Below, piece after piece: positions 1 to 6,202 of a stretch of DNA of 9,461 nucleotides. The translations under genes were made by a program, and so were the position numbers. This stretch comes from an uncultured Rickettsiales bacterium (GTDB lineage: Bacteria; Pseudomonadota; Alphaproteobacteria; Rickettsiales; UBA1997). Under the pieces are notes generated by a model that saw only the letters and a list, made by a program, of their open reading frames with translations, ran no database searches and was not told where the DNA came from. The DNA lies in NCBI GenBank assembly GCA_934725005.1, contig CAKVBE010000033.1, positions 1-9,461 of the forward strand, written 5' to 3'. Numbering within the stretch: the first letter of the stretch is position 1; the number at the start of each line of letters is the position of its first letter.

Positions 1-104
1 AGATAATTTTAACTAAGTAAGCCAGTATTTACAAGTACTGGCTTAAATTATTTGAAAATTAGACCGGACAGTAGTGCTTTCCCTCAAGGAGGGAAAGGAT
101 TTAG
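1..104. repeat. Direct repeat A with two palindromes (copy also at 168-273)
   Basis: This segment repeats imperfectly at 168-273: both copies begin AGATAATTTTAAC and share a block reading AAATTATTTGAAAATTAG followed by ACCGGACAGTA. Copy A carries a perfect 10-bp inverted repeat (arms TAAGCCAGTA 18-27 and TACTGGCTTA 36-45, 8-nt loop). A second palindrome follows (CTTTCCCTC 77-85, AAG loop, GAGGGAAAG 89-97), which is the core shared with repeats C and D. The copy starts at the window edge, so its left end may lie outside. Confidence 0.7.
18..45. other. Perfect 10-bp stem-loop inside repeat A
   Basis: Arms TAAGCCAGTA and TACTGGCTTA enclose the loop TTTACAAG. The right side is followed only by a mixed A/T stretch, without a clean T-run, so it could be a weak terminator or simply part of the repeat element. 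The matching position in repeat B has lost the pairing. Confidence 0.5.
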
Positions 105-167
105 CAATAGTTTTTCTTAACTATTTGTGATAAAATATTTATTTTTTATTAAAATTTGAGTCTGTAC

Positions 168-273
168 AGATAATTTTAACTGATTAAATTATTATTTATA
201 AGTACTTGCTTAAATTATTTGAAAATTAGACCGGACAGTAATGTGAGGGAAAGGATTTAGAGAATAACAACCA
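168..273. repeat. Direct repeat B (degenerate copy of A)
   Basis: It aligns with repeat A over its full length. The first stem-loop is degraded by substitutions, and the left arm of the CTTTCCCTC palindrome is deleted. Only the right half remains (GAGGGAAAGG, 245-254), followed by ATTTAGAGAATAACAACCA, which matches the right end of repeat C. B is therefore a bridge between the A type and the C type right ends. Confidence 0.65.
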
Positions 274-336
274 TGAAAAAATCTTTATTTTAAGAAAAAA
301 AGCTCAATCTTCATTTGTTACCATTTTCAACTTTTT

Positions 337-472
337 TTATTCATTCAAACCTAAATAATTTTCCGAACTAACAACACTTTTTCCAGTTTTTAATTCAATT
401 TGCTTTCTAGCATTACCAGCTATATTTCCGGCTTTTACAACATCTTTTTCTAGATTTTTTCTACCCTTCGTA
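337..472 (-). pseudogene. Out-of-frame C-terminal tail of the BRO-N gene
   Basis: Read in the neighbouring minus-strand frame, the DNA continues the BRO-N protein without a stop. It gives TKGRKNLEKDVVKAGNIAG, then NARKQIELKTGKSVVSSENY, then LGLNE and a TAA at 337-339. A tail with GNIAGNARKQIE and a KTGKSVVS-type block is what I expect at the end of BRO-N antirepressor proteins, so this is former coding sequence. The frame changes near 470-475, where one extra base (or two missing bases) separates HKANK from TKGRK. It may be true decay or a sequencing error. Confidence 0.75.
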
Positions 473-1147
473 TTTATTAGCTTTATGTATTTCTCTTGCC
501 GTTATTTCTCCAAGATTAGTTAAGGCTAGTTCTACAGGACTCATATGATCTCTTAAATTTTCTCTTTTAAGTCCTTTAATTTTTTTATGTTCTGATGGTT
601 TAACCCCAAATGTACATTCAGACATTATGGCAGTAAATATGGAATAATCTTCTTCTGAAGCTCCTCTCGATTTCCATTCATCTGTTAAATTTTTTCTGTC
701 AAAAATAGTTTGTATTCTAACTTTTATCCATTCTTCTGGATAACCTTTCTGTTTATAATATTGTACAGCTCTTTGTTCTGCTAGTTCTGGATCTTCAATT
801 TCTCGTATCCTTTCATAACCAACTTTTGCTAACCATTGTTTAAAAGGTTCTGCTTTTGGTGAAGGAATTGATTGTATGATACGAAACATTGTTTCTGTAT
901 TTGCACAATCTGTTGCTCTCATTTTGCCGTCTTCAGCTAAAAGTTTCAACTGTACGATTTTATCGTACACTTCAACAAAACCCTCTTCATCTCTTAATTT
1001 TCTTTTTAAATCAGTCCAATATCTTTTGGCAACTGAACTTTCAGTTAACACTTCCACCATATCTACAACAGAAAAATACCATTCTCCATTATGTTCAGTT
1101 CTTCTTATTTTTTTATTTTCAAACGTAACCAAACTATTTTCTTGCAT
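461..1147 (-). CDS. BRO-N domain protein (phage antirepressor-like), C-terminus lost by frameshift
   Basis: BRO-N domain proteins are found in phages, insect viruses and bacterial accessory regions. They are thought to bind DNA, and some act as antirepressors. Residues ~6-110 have the BRO-N pattern: GEWYFSVVDMVEVL at 21-34, a WTDLKRKL block, then the FKQWLAKVGYERIREIEDP end at 102-120. The rest (residues ~125-222) is the helical C-terminal part that often follows, including HMSPVELALTNLGEITAREI at 201-220. The reading frame stops after NKYEG at residue 228. Moving one base forward just before the stop restores the usual family ending (see 337-472), so this product lacks about 45 residues. No Shine-Dalgarno is visible before the ATG. 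Palindromic repeats lie on both sides, which suggests a mobile or phage-derived insert. The domain call is firm; activity of the shortened protein is unknown. Confidence 0.75.
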   Translation of the reverse strand: MQENSLVTFENKKIRRTEHNGEWYFSVVDMVEVLTESSVAKRYWTDLKRKLRDEEGFVEVYDKIVQLKLLAEDGKMRATDCANTETMFRIIQSIPSPKAEPFKQWLAKVGYERIREIEDPELAEQRAVQYYKQKGYPEEWIKVRIQTIFDRKNLTDEWKSRGASEEDYSIFTAIMSECTFGVKPSEHKKIKGLKRENLRDHMSPVELALTNLGEITAREIHKANKYEG

Positions 1148-1182
1148 TATTTTTTATAATCGATTTTATGATGTTCTTTATT

Positions 1183-1299
1183 TTAGATTACTAAAATAAT
1201 TTTTCCATTATTTACTGGTTTAATGAGTTTCTTCATTGTTTTTATTTTTCTAATCTTTCCATCTTGAAGGTATATATCAATATAGTTGACAAAGGTGAG
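1183..1299 (-). pseudogene. Short unidentified coding remnant upstream of the BRO-N gene
   Basis: The minus strand is open from 1299 to the TAA at 1183-1185. It reads as a basic, protein-like peptide with GKIRKIKTMKKLI in the middle and ending NNGKIILVI. An in-frame ATG begins MKKLIKP. I do not recognise the family. The upstream end runs into repeat C, where a stop appears, so this may be the tail of a gene cut by repeat insertion. It could also be chance in AT-rich DNA. Confidence 0.25.
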
Positions 1300-1427
1300 C
1301 TAAAATTAAAAACAAATCAAAAAAAATAAAATTAAAAATAATGGTTTTCACACAATATACAAGCACCCTATCGCCCTTTCAGGGCACTTTCCCTCAAGGA
1401 GGGAAAGGATTTAGAGAATAACAACCA
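1284..1427. repeat. Dispersed palindromic repeat, copy C
   Basis: This copy pairs with copy D at 1590-1701. The right 61 bp (1361-1421) are identical to 1641-1701, exactly 280 bp away. The left part is similar (ACAAAGGTGAGCT against ACAAAGGGGAGCT) but holds roughly 25 extra A-rich bases. The identical part contains two adjacent hairpins: GCCCT-TTC-AGGGC at 1373-1385 and CTTTCCCTC-AAG-GAGGGAAAG at 1387-1407. The second hairpin is shared with repeat A and half-preserved in B. There is no open reading frame in the unit. Confidence 0.8.
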
Positions 1428-1436
1428 GCAGAATCT

Positions 1437-1455
1437 TTCCCCTTTTTGAGGGGAA
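1437..1455. other. Stem-loop between repeats C and D
   Basis: Arms TTCCCCT (1437-1443) and AGGGGAA (1449-1455) form a perfect 7-bp stem with loop TTTTG. It lies directly after repeat C and has C-rich and G-rich arms like the repeat hairpins. It could be a diverged member of the same palindromic family. Confidence 0.5.
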
Positions 1456-1469
1456 TTGAGGATTTGTGA

Positions 1470-1495
1470 GGTACAGGATCTCCGAATCCCGTACC
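1470..1495. other. 26-nt hairpin 1 with loop CTCCGA
   Basis: Arms GGTACAGGAT (1470-1479) and ATCCCGTACC (1486-1495) form a 10-bp stem with one A-C mismatch, closing a 6-nt loop CTCCGA. Loop and overall geometry match hairpin 2 at 1557-1582 when one of the two is reverse-complemented, although the stem sequences differ. Confidence 0.6.
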
Positions 1496-1555
1496 AATTG
1501 TTTACAGAACTTAATTTATATTATGTTATATAATTAATCGACATTTGTAAATACT

Positions 1556-1583
1556 AGGTGTTGAGTTCGGAGACTCAACACCT
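1556..1583. other. Hairpin 2, perfect 11-bp stem with loop TCGGAG
   Basis: Arms AGGTGTTGAGT (1556-1566) and ACTCAACACCT (1573-1583) pair perfectly around loop TCGGAG (1567-1572). The loop is the exact reverse complement of the hairpin 1 loop. Counting one base on each side, TTCGGAGA complements TCTCCGAA. No T-run follows on either strand, so a simple terminator is not the best explanation. Confidence 0.65.
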
Positions 1584-1589
1584 CGCGAG

Positions 1590-1701
1590 TAATCTACAAA
1601 GGGGAGCTTAAATAAAATAGTAAAAGTTCAAACAATACATAAGCACCCTATCGCCCTTTCAGGGCACTTTCCCTCAAGGAGGGAAAGGATTTAGAGAATA
1701 A
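1590..1701. repeat. Dispersed palindromic repeat, copy D
   Basis: This is the second copy of the C-type unit. It begins near ATCTACAAAGGGGAGCT and ends at GATTTAGAGAATAA. It contains the same two hairpins, GCCCT-TTC-AGGGC at 1653-1665 and CTTTCCCTC-AAG-GAGGGAAAG at 1667-1687. It ends 27 bp from the 3' end of the LysR pseudogene, so on the minus strand its hairpins could also serve as that gene's transcription stop. Confidence 0.8.
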
Positions 1702-1728
1702 TGATTATTAAAATCTTATAAAACAAGT

Positions 1729-2714
1729 CTACTCTTTATACTCAAAACTAAAGTTATCTTTTATACATTTTGAAAAATACTCAATAAACTTATTTGCTAT
1801 GACTTTACGAATTTTTTTAGTATAAAATCCGTATTCTCCCGCAGGGAACAAGTTTGTAGCGTTCTTAAATACAAAATCAACACAATCATCTTTATTTAAG
1901 AAAACATCGAATATTGGTCCAATTCCAATCTCATTTTTTATCAATAATTTTTGTGCTTCTAAACTAAAATTTTTTATATCTAATGTACTTTTTATTTTAC
2001 AATCTTCACAAAAATCTTTAAAACTTTTCGAAGTTGAATTGTGCTCATCAAATACAATTTTAGAATTAATTAAATCATCTTTGGTGAGTTCCTTTTTATT
2101 CTCTAAAGGGTGTCCTTTCCATAAGACCCAATATGGGATATAATTCATTATTTTAATAAATTCTATCTTAGGATCAATTTCTTCGTAATTCTCCTTACTT
2201 GATATAAAAATATCTAATTTATTTTCTTCTAATAAATCTAATGCATTATTATGTTCATAAACATTAATATTTAATGTTATATTTTTATTGGCATCTTCAA
2301 ATGCTGGCAACAGCGGTATCAGCTTTGTCAATGTAAATGAACTTACGCCAATTCTAAGTATCTTACTCTCTTTGTCATTTTCCTGTTTTGAAAAATCAAG
2401 AATAACATTTTCAAGTTGATTAACAATGTTTGATACTTTCTCATAAAAATTTAATCCAGTCTCATTAGGAAATATTCTACAGCTATTATCTCTATTAAAT
2501 AATTTTACACCCATTGGTTTTCGATAACCTTAATTTGTTTAGTAAATAATCCCGGAGTAACACCATACTTTTCTACTGCTCTTGATAGATTACCTTCTTC
2601 TACAACCCTACAAAAACCTTTTAATGGTTGAATTATATTAGTTCTATATAGCTTTGCTATATTATTCTCTAATTTGGATAAATTATTTAAATTTCTTTCT
2701 CGTTTAGTTTTCAT
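1729..2714 (-). pseudogene. LysR-type transcriptional regulator, split by a one-base frameshift
   Basis: LysR-type regulators bind DNA with an N-terminal winged helix-turn-helix and sense a small molecule with a C-terminal periplasmic-binding-protein-like domain. The first frame (2505-2714, 69 residues) holds the helix-turn-helix: LKGFCRVVEEGNLSRAVEKY, then GVTPGLFTKQIKVIENQ. The second frame (1729-2514, 261 residues) continues GVKLFNRDN, the expected end of the HTH region. It then gives a full-length effector domain with the typical ILRIGVSSF first strand near its residue 53. The break is at CAATGGGTG (about 2510-2516). One more base there, for example TTG for TG, would give IENQLGVKLF and rejoin the two frames. 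The rejoined protein is about 328 residues, somewhat longer than usual because of an N-terminal extension. GAAGAGG 10 nt before the ATG is the best ribosome binding site in the window. No divergent target gene is adjacent, so its regulon cannot be guessed. Either a recent pseudogene or a sequencing error. Confidence 0.8.
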
Positions 2715-3076
2715 TTAAAATTAGCCTCTTCAATAAAACTATCAGTAATAAGATGACCAATTACTAGTCTTTAGATTATTTGCAATTGTTAATTGAAGTT
2801 TTTTGTAAAAAAATATCGAAATAATAAAACAGCAGAATAAAAAGCTCATTTGAATGATTTGTTACTTTCCTGAAACAAATTATGAAAGGAATTATCGTAA
2901 TGGATCTGATTTGAGGTTCATAAAAATTCAATGAATACTGAATCAGGTTATAAGTAGAATAATCATTATCTAATACCAAGTCTATGAACTTGGCAGTTAG
3001 TAGCTTTTATTCAGAAAACAAGGTTTAAAATTAAGATAATAAATGTGAATAAAATTATTTAAATTTTTAATTTTAA
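2715..3076. other. Intergenic region between ndk and the LysR pseudogene, no convincing gene
   Basis: This 362-bp AT-rich stretch contains one 67-codon minus-strand open frame (2776-2979) with low-complexity F/I/Y-rich content and no recognisable motif. I do not accept it as a gene. A small inverted repeat, CCAAGT (2976-2981) and ACTTGG (2988-2993), lies about 85 bp past the end of ndk. It lacks a T-run, so it is only a weak terminator candidate. A short minus-strand frame ending in a TGA at 2712-2714 overlaps the LysR start codon as ATGA. Confidence 0.5.
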
Positions 3077-3496
3077 TCAATGTAATAATTCTGATTCGCT
3101 AAAAAAGAATGAAATTTCTCTCTTGGCACTTTCAGCGCTATCAGAACCATGTACACAATTTTCTCTTGCTGAATTTGAATATTTTTTTCTAATTGTGCCT
3201 TCTTCTCTTTTTTCTGGAGCTGTTGGTCCCATTAATTTTCTATAGTCGGCTATAGCATTCTCTTTTTCTAACACCATAACGATAATGGAATTAGATAACA
3301 TAAAATCAACTAATGGTTCATAAAAACGCTTTCCCTTGTGTTCTGCGTAAAACTCTTCAGCTTGTAACTTCGATAGTTTTATCATTTTTTGTGCAATTAT
3401 TTTAAAACCAGCCTCTTCAATATCATTGATAATTTTTCCGATTATACCTCTTGAAACTGCATCTGGTTTTATTATAGAAAGTGTTTTTTCAATCAT
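3077..3496 (-). CDS. ndk: Nucleoside diphosphate kinase
   Basis: Ndk transfers the gamma-phosphate of ATP to other (d)NDPs through a phospho-histidine intermediate and so balances the cytoplasmic nucleotide pools. The protein is 139 residues, normal for the bacterial family (about 140). It begins with the conserved [20 protein letters not shown] (Lys10 in the KPDAV motif). It contains GTIRKKYS at 100-107 and the active-site block [16 protein letters not shown] at 113-128, with His116 as the phosphorylated residue. It is the last gene of a three-gene minus-strand unit, starting 16 nt after the dioxygenase-like gene, and is probably co-transcribed. No Shine-Dalgarno is seen upstream. Everything needed for activity appears present. 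Confidence 0.96.
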   Translation of the reverse strand: MIEKTLSIIKPDAVSRGIIGKIINDIEEAGFKIIAQKMIKLSKLQAEEFYAEHKGKRFYEPLVDFMLSNSIIVMVLEKENAIADYRKLMGPTAPEKREEGTIRKKYSNSARENCVHGSDSAESAKREISFFFSESELLH

Positions 3497-3512
3497 AATT
3501 TTTAAATTATTG

Positions 3513-4178
3513 TTAATATTTTTTATACGCGTGTATTCCGTCCATTACAATATTAAAAACTGCAACTTTTCCAGCATCAAAATTATCTTTATCTAAATAT
3601 CTAACATCTGCAGTTAGCATTTCCCTGTCTTGTCTTGAATAATGAAAATAAACTGGATCTTTTTTATTTAATGGGTGATTTTTAAAATAAAACTCTGTTT
3701 CAATAACACCAAAATCATCATGACTAATTATTAAGTTTATATGTGGTGCTCTATCATCATAAAATCCAGGAAATACTGTTATAAATTCATAATTTCCTAA
3801 ATTATCTGTACTTGCTTCACCAGACATAATGAAGCTTGGATCAATATATGAGTCATATTTTTTCAATAAATCTTGGTATTTTCCAGCTGAATTAGTCTGC
3901 CAAATTCTAATTTTAGCATTTGAAATAGGTACACCAAAAGCATCTGTAACTTTTCCCTTTATAAAAAGTGGTTCACCTTTAGCTTTTTTAAACGAACCAG
4001 CAACTCTTGTTAAATTATTGCTTTTATGGAATGCGTTTGGCTTCGTTACATTGTCTACTAAAGCAACACTTGGTGTCTGTATCATAGGATTAAATAGATC
4101 TACTATCTTCGTTTCATTAGCCATTGCACTAAGGCAAAATAAAAAATAAAAAATAAAAAATTTTTTAAAAATCATCAT
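3513..4178 (-). CDS. Exported intradiol ring-cleavage dioxygenase-like protein with one iron ligand changed
   Basis: It belongs to the fold of protocatechuate 3,4-dioxygenase and catechol 1,2-dioxygenase, which bind Fe(III) with two Tyr and two His. Residues 1-20 form a signal peptide (Lys pair, hydrophobic [10 protein letters not shown], then SAMA and a likely cut before NETK), so it probably acts in the periplasm. The domain starts near residue 68 with the [20 protein letters not shown] beta-sandwich strand. The first Tyr ligand matches Tyr101 in [11 protein letters not shown], the second Tyr140 in FPGFY and the first His His146 in RAPHI. The usual HIH is HIN here, so Asn148 replaces the second His. 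At 221 residues it resembles the beta-type subunits. Its start overlaps the stop of the IMPase-like gene as ATGA (4 nt), which indicates translational coupling, and ndk follows 16 nt later. No alpha subunit or aromatic degradation genes are nearby. The true substrate is unknown, and a non-catalytic role is possible. Confidence 0.8.
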   Translation of the reverse strand: MMIFKKFFIFYFLFCLSAMANETKIVDLFNPMIQTPSVALVDNVTKPNAFHKSNNLTRVAGSFKKAKGEPLFIKGKVTDAFGVPISNAKIRIWQTNSAGKYQDLLKKYDSYIDPSFIMSGEASTDNLGNYEFITVFPGFYDDRAPHINLIISHDDFGVIETEFYFKNHPLNKKDPVYFHYSRQDREMLTADVRYLDKDNFDAGKVAVFNIVMDGIHAYKKY

Positions 4179-4987
4179 AAATCCGTAAAAATTGATATAA
4201 TATCCTGATAATTACTTGAATTACAAATTAAATAAACATTACTTAACTTCCAACTATTATCCAATTCAACATCTAACATACTATTTACATTTTTATTATT
4301 TACAACATTCTTGCAGATTAAATTGCAAGGTTTTAAAAATGGTAATATAGCAGTCACGTCCCATAGACTAGCGCTCTTATTAATGAATGAACCTACACTT
4401 TTGTGTATAATTGTATAAAAGGCAGAAACATATGTTGAGTAAAAATCTAAAACTGTGTATTTATCAACATTATAATTTTTGAGTCTGTGTGCCATTATTA
4501 TAGATTTTCTATTTAACTCAACCATTTTACTTGGTTCTATTTTTTTAATACTCTGTTCATTTTTAAATACTTCACTTATATAATACACACTTTTGGAATC
4601 AGTGTAAACTAATTCTGATGTTCGTGGCATGAATATAAATCCTAAAATTGGTTCAAAATTTTTGTATAAACTTACGGCAATTGCCCATGTTGGAAAGCCA
4701 CTAGCGTATGTTGTTGTACCATCTATTGGATCAATAGTCCAGATATATTCAGCATTTTTGTTAAAAAGTTCGTTTTTATCAATTAAGTTTTCTTCATCAA
4801 GTAAAGTGTGCCCTATATCTAAAAATTTTTTTATACTTTTTCTAAACAACTTGCTTATTTCTATATCAATATTTGTCACAATACTGTTGTCTAGTTTTAC
4901 CTTTATATCTAAAGCATCTTGTCTTTCAAGAGCCAAATTACCCGCTTCCTCTAAGAAATTTAAAACTGTGTTTATGTAATTATCCAT
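4175..4987 (-). CDS. Inositol monophosphatase family phosphatase
   Basis: The family comprises Mg2+-dependent phosphatases acting on small phosphate esters (inositol phosphates, 3'-phosphoadenosine phosphate, histidinol phosphate) in the cytoplasm. The 270-residue protein has the metal-binding set in order. An acidic TLLDEEN is at 61-67, with Glu65/66 as the first ligand. The signature WTIDPIDGTTTYASGFP is at 83-99, with Asp86 and Asp89. The C-terminal SLWDVTAI is at 207-214, with Asp210. In the signature the usual Asn of GTxNF is Thr93. It is the first gene of the three-gene minus-strand operon and overlaps the dioxygenase-like gene by 4 nt. Sequence alone does not separate SuhB-like, CysQ-like or histidinol-phosphatase activity. 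The rather diverged C-terminal half makes me leave the symbol blank. Confidence 0.88.
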   Translation of the reverse strand: MDNYINTVLNFLEEAGNLALERQDALDIKVKLDNSIVTNIDIEISKLFRKSIKKFLDIGHTLLDEENLIDKNELFNKNAEYIWTIDPIDGTTTYASGFPTWAIAVSLYKNFEPILGFIFMPRTSELVYTDSKSVYYISEVFKNEQSIKKIEPSKMVELNRKSIIMAHRLKNYNVDKYTVLDFYSTYVSAFYTIIHKSVGSFINKSASLWDVTAILPFLKPCNLICKNVVNNKNVNSMLDVELDNSWKLSNVYLICNSSNYQDIISIFTDL

Positions 4988-5013
4988 TTTATAAAAGAAA
5001 ATCCGCTATAGTA

Positions 5014-5019
5014 ATTATA
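5014..5019 (-). promoter_or_regulatory. Possible -10 box for the IMPase-dioxygenase-ndk operon
   Basis: On the minus strand an exact TATAAT lies about 27 nt upstream of the IMPase-like ATG. A second candidate, TACTAT at 5008-5013, overlaps its downstream side. No good -35 box stands at 16-18 nt upstream (only T-rich DNA), so this is a suggestion in very AT-rich sequence. Confidence 0.3.
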
Positions 5020-5091
5020 TTCTTTAAAAAGAAAAATAAAAGTGTTTTTGTATTATATGTGAATTAATTTTTTATAAATTAATTAATTTAA

Positions 5092-5297
5092 TCAATAAAG
5101 AATATGGTTTTATAACAAAATACCTTTCAAATATAAAAAAATTTACTGGCAATATAGATAATTTAAAAAATGACTAACACCAATTAAGCTATGTTTTATG
5201 TATACTTAGTTAAAAAGCTCCAGTAATAAGTTTGGATAATAGTCAAGAAAATACATATTATGAAAAGTATTATGAAGAATTTTTTGATAAAATTTAA
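5092..5297 (+). pseudogene. Decayed duplicate of the 3' end of the ITPase-like gene
   Basis: This stretch aligns along its whole length with the last ~200 bp of the gene at 5508-6074. It starts at AATAAAGAATATGGTTTTAT (match at 5871-5890), ends with the same TTTTTTGATAA and TTTAATAAAT ending, and similarity continues to about 5327. It is non-coding. An A is missing in the ACAAAATACC run and one is gained in the following A-run, so the two indels nearly compensate. Later TAA codons then interrupt the frame in two places where the intact gene has Ser and Ser codons. The 5' part of the gene is absent here. It looks like an old tandem duplication followed by deletion and drift, or a remnant of the recombination that placed the gene. 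Confidence 0.8.
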
Positions 5298-5507
5298 TAA
5301 ATGATGTAAAATAGAAGAAGAAATAAAAAAATTATTTAATATCGGTAATTAATGTCTATTGATTATTAATACTACTTATATAGCATAATTATATAGTATA
5401 AATCATAGCATATTTATCTAGATAGGATTGTAAGTGGAAAAATTAATTTAGGAAATTATAACATTACCTATCCGTAGAAATGTGTATATAGTTAATTTGG
5501 TTTCATT
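5298..5507. other. AT-rich intergenic stretch before the ITPase-like gene
   Basis: The first ~30 bp continue the similarity to the DNA downstream of the intact gene at 5508-6074. The remainder contains no open frame, repeat or convincing promoter that I can support. Confidence 0.4.
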
Positions 5508-6074
5508 ATGACAAGATCAATCTTATTAGCTACAAAAAATATATCAAAATTTGAACTTGTAAAAAGTTTAATGTGTTTTTGTGGATTTAAAAATTATAAT
5601 TTCTTCTACTTAAAAGATTTAGATATTCAAATTGAAGATAAAAAAGAAGAAGGTTCCATTTTTAACAGAGCAAAACAAAAAGCATTAGATGCAAATAAAG
5701 TTCTGAAAAATAGATATGATTTTATAGCTGGTATTGATGACGGTATTGAAATAAAGGGAAAAATTGAAACAGAGGTTAAAAAAATATTACCATATATAAT
5801 AGAGGACAAATTATTAGCAGAAAATGAAATTGTTAATATTTGTAGAGGCTTTTATTTTATATCAAAAAATAATAAAGAATATGGTTTTATAACAAAAATA
5901 CCTTTCAAATATAAAAAATTTACTGGTAATATAGATGATTTAAAAAATAGTTCATATCCATTAAGTTACGTTTTATGTACACTTAATTCAGAAATTCCTG
6001 TAATAAATTTGGATAAAGATTCAGAGAATACATACTATAAAAAGTATTGTGAGGAATTTTTTGATAAGATTTAA
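5508..6074 (+). CDS. Ham1/YjjX-like NTP pyrophosphatase (ITPase-fold) protein
   Basis: Proteins of this fold hydrolyse non-canonical nucleotides such as (d)ITP and XTP, keeping them out of nucleic acids. The N-terminus SILLATKNISKFELVKSLM (residues 4-22) fits the family's first strand and phosphate-binding loop (T/S-x-N-x-x-K). The EEGSIFNRAKQKALDA block (47-62) matches the N-A...KA helix. DFIAGIDDGIEI (71-82) matches the acidic strand that carries the catalytic Asp/Glu (ADDSGL in Ham1, GIEGG in YjjX). The pattern is closer to YjjX-like proteins, but the C-terminal half (about 100-188) is Lys/Asn/Tyr-rich and unlike either well-known group. The protein is 188 residues, normal length. A decayed copy of its 3' end lies 210 bp upstream of the start. 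No Shine-Dalgarno is seen. The family assignment rests on motifs only and is moderately sure. Confidence 0.6.
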   Translation: MTRSILLATKNISKFELVKSLMCFCGFKNYNFFYLKDLDIQIEDKKEEGSIFNRAKQKALDANKVLKNRYDFIAGIDDGIEIKGKIETEVKKILPYIIEDKLLAENEIVNICRGFYFISKNNKEYGFITKIPFKYKKFTGNIDDLKNSSYPLSYVLCTLNSEIPVINLDKDSENTYYKKYCEEFFDKI

Positions 6075-6202
6075 TAAATAATATAAAACAAAATGGAATA
6101 AGAAATAAAAATATACGATAAAAAGGTTAAAGAACATTTAATAATGTGTACAACTCGTTCTAAAAATTTTGTAGAACAAAAAATAATAAATATTGTTTAA
6201 CT

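Noticed and set aside
876..1199. Plus-strand open frames opposite the BRO-N gene (also 889-1128)
   Set aside because: They are antisense to a well-supported domain and give low-complexity Ser/Phe/Leu-rich peptides without motifs.
1284..1701. CRISPR array
   Set aside because: There are only two close copies per repeat type, with unequal internal lengths and hairpin-rich spacers, and no cas genes. The copies are dispersed palindromic elements.
2776..2979. 67-codon minus-strand open frame between LysR and ndk
   Set aside because: Its composition is F/I/Y/N-rich as expected from translated AT-rich DNA, with no motif and no ribosome binding site.
2976..2993. Terminator of the IMPase-dioxygenase-ndk operon
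   Set aside because: The 6-bp stem is short, stands about 85 bp from the ndk stop and is not followed by a T-run on the minus strand.
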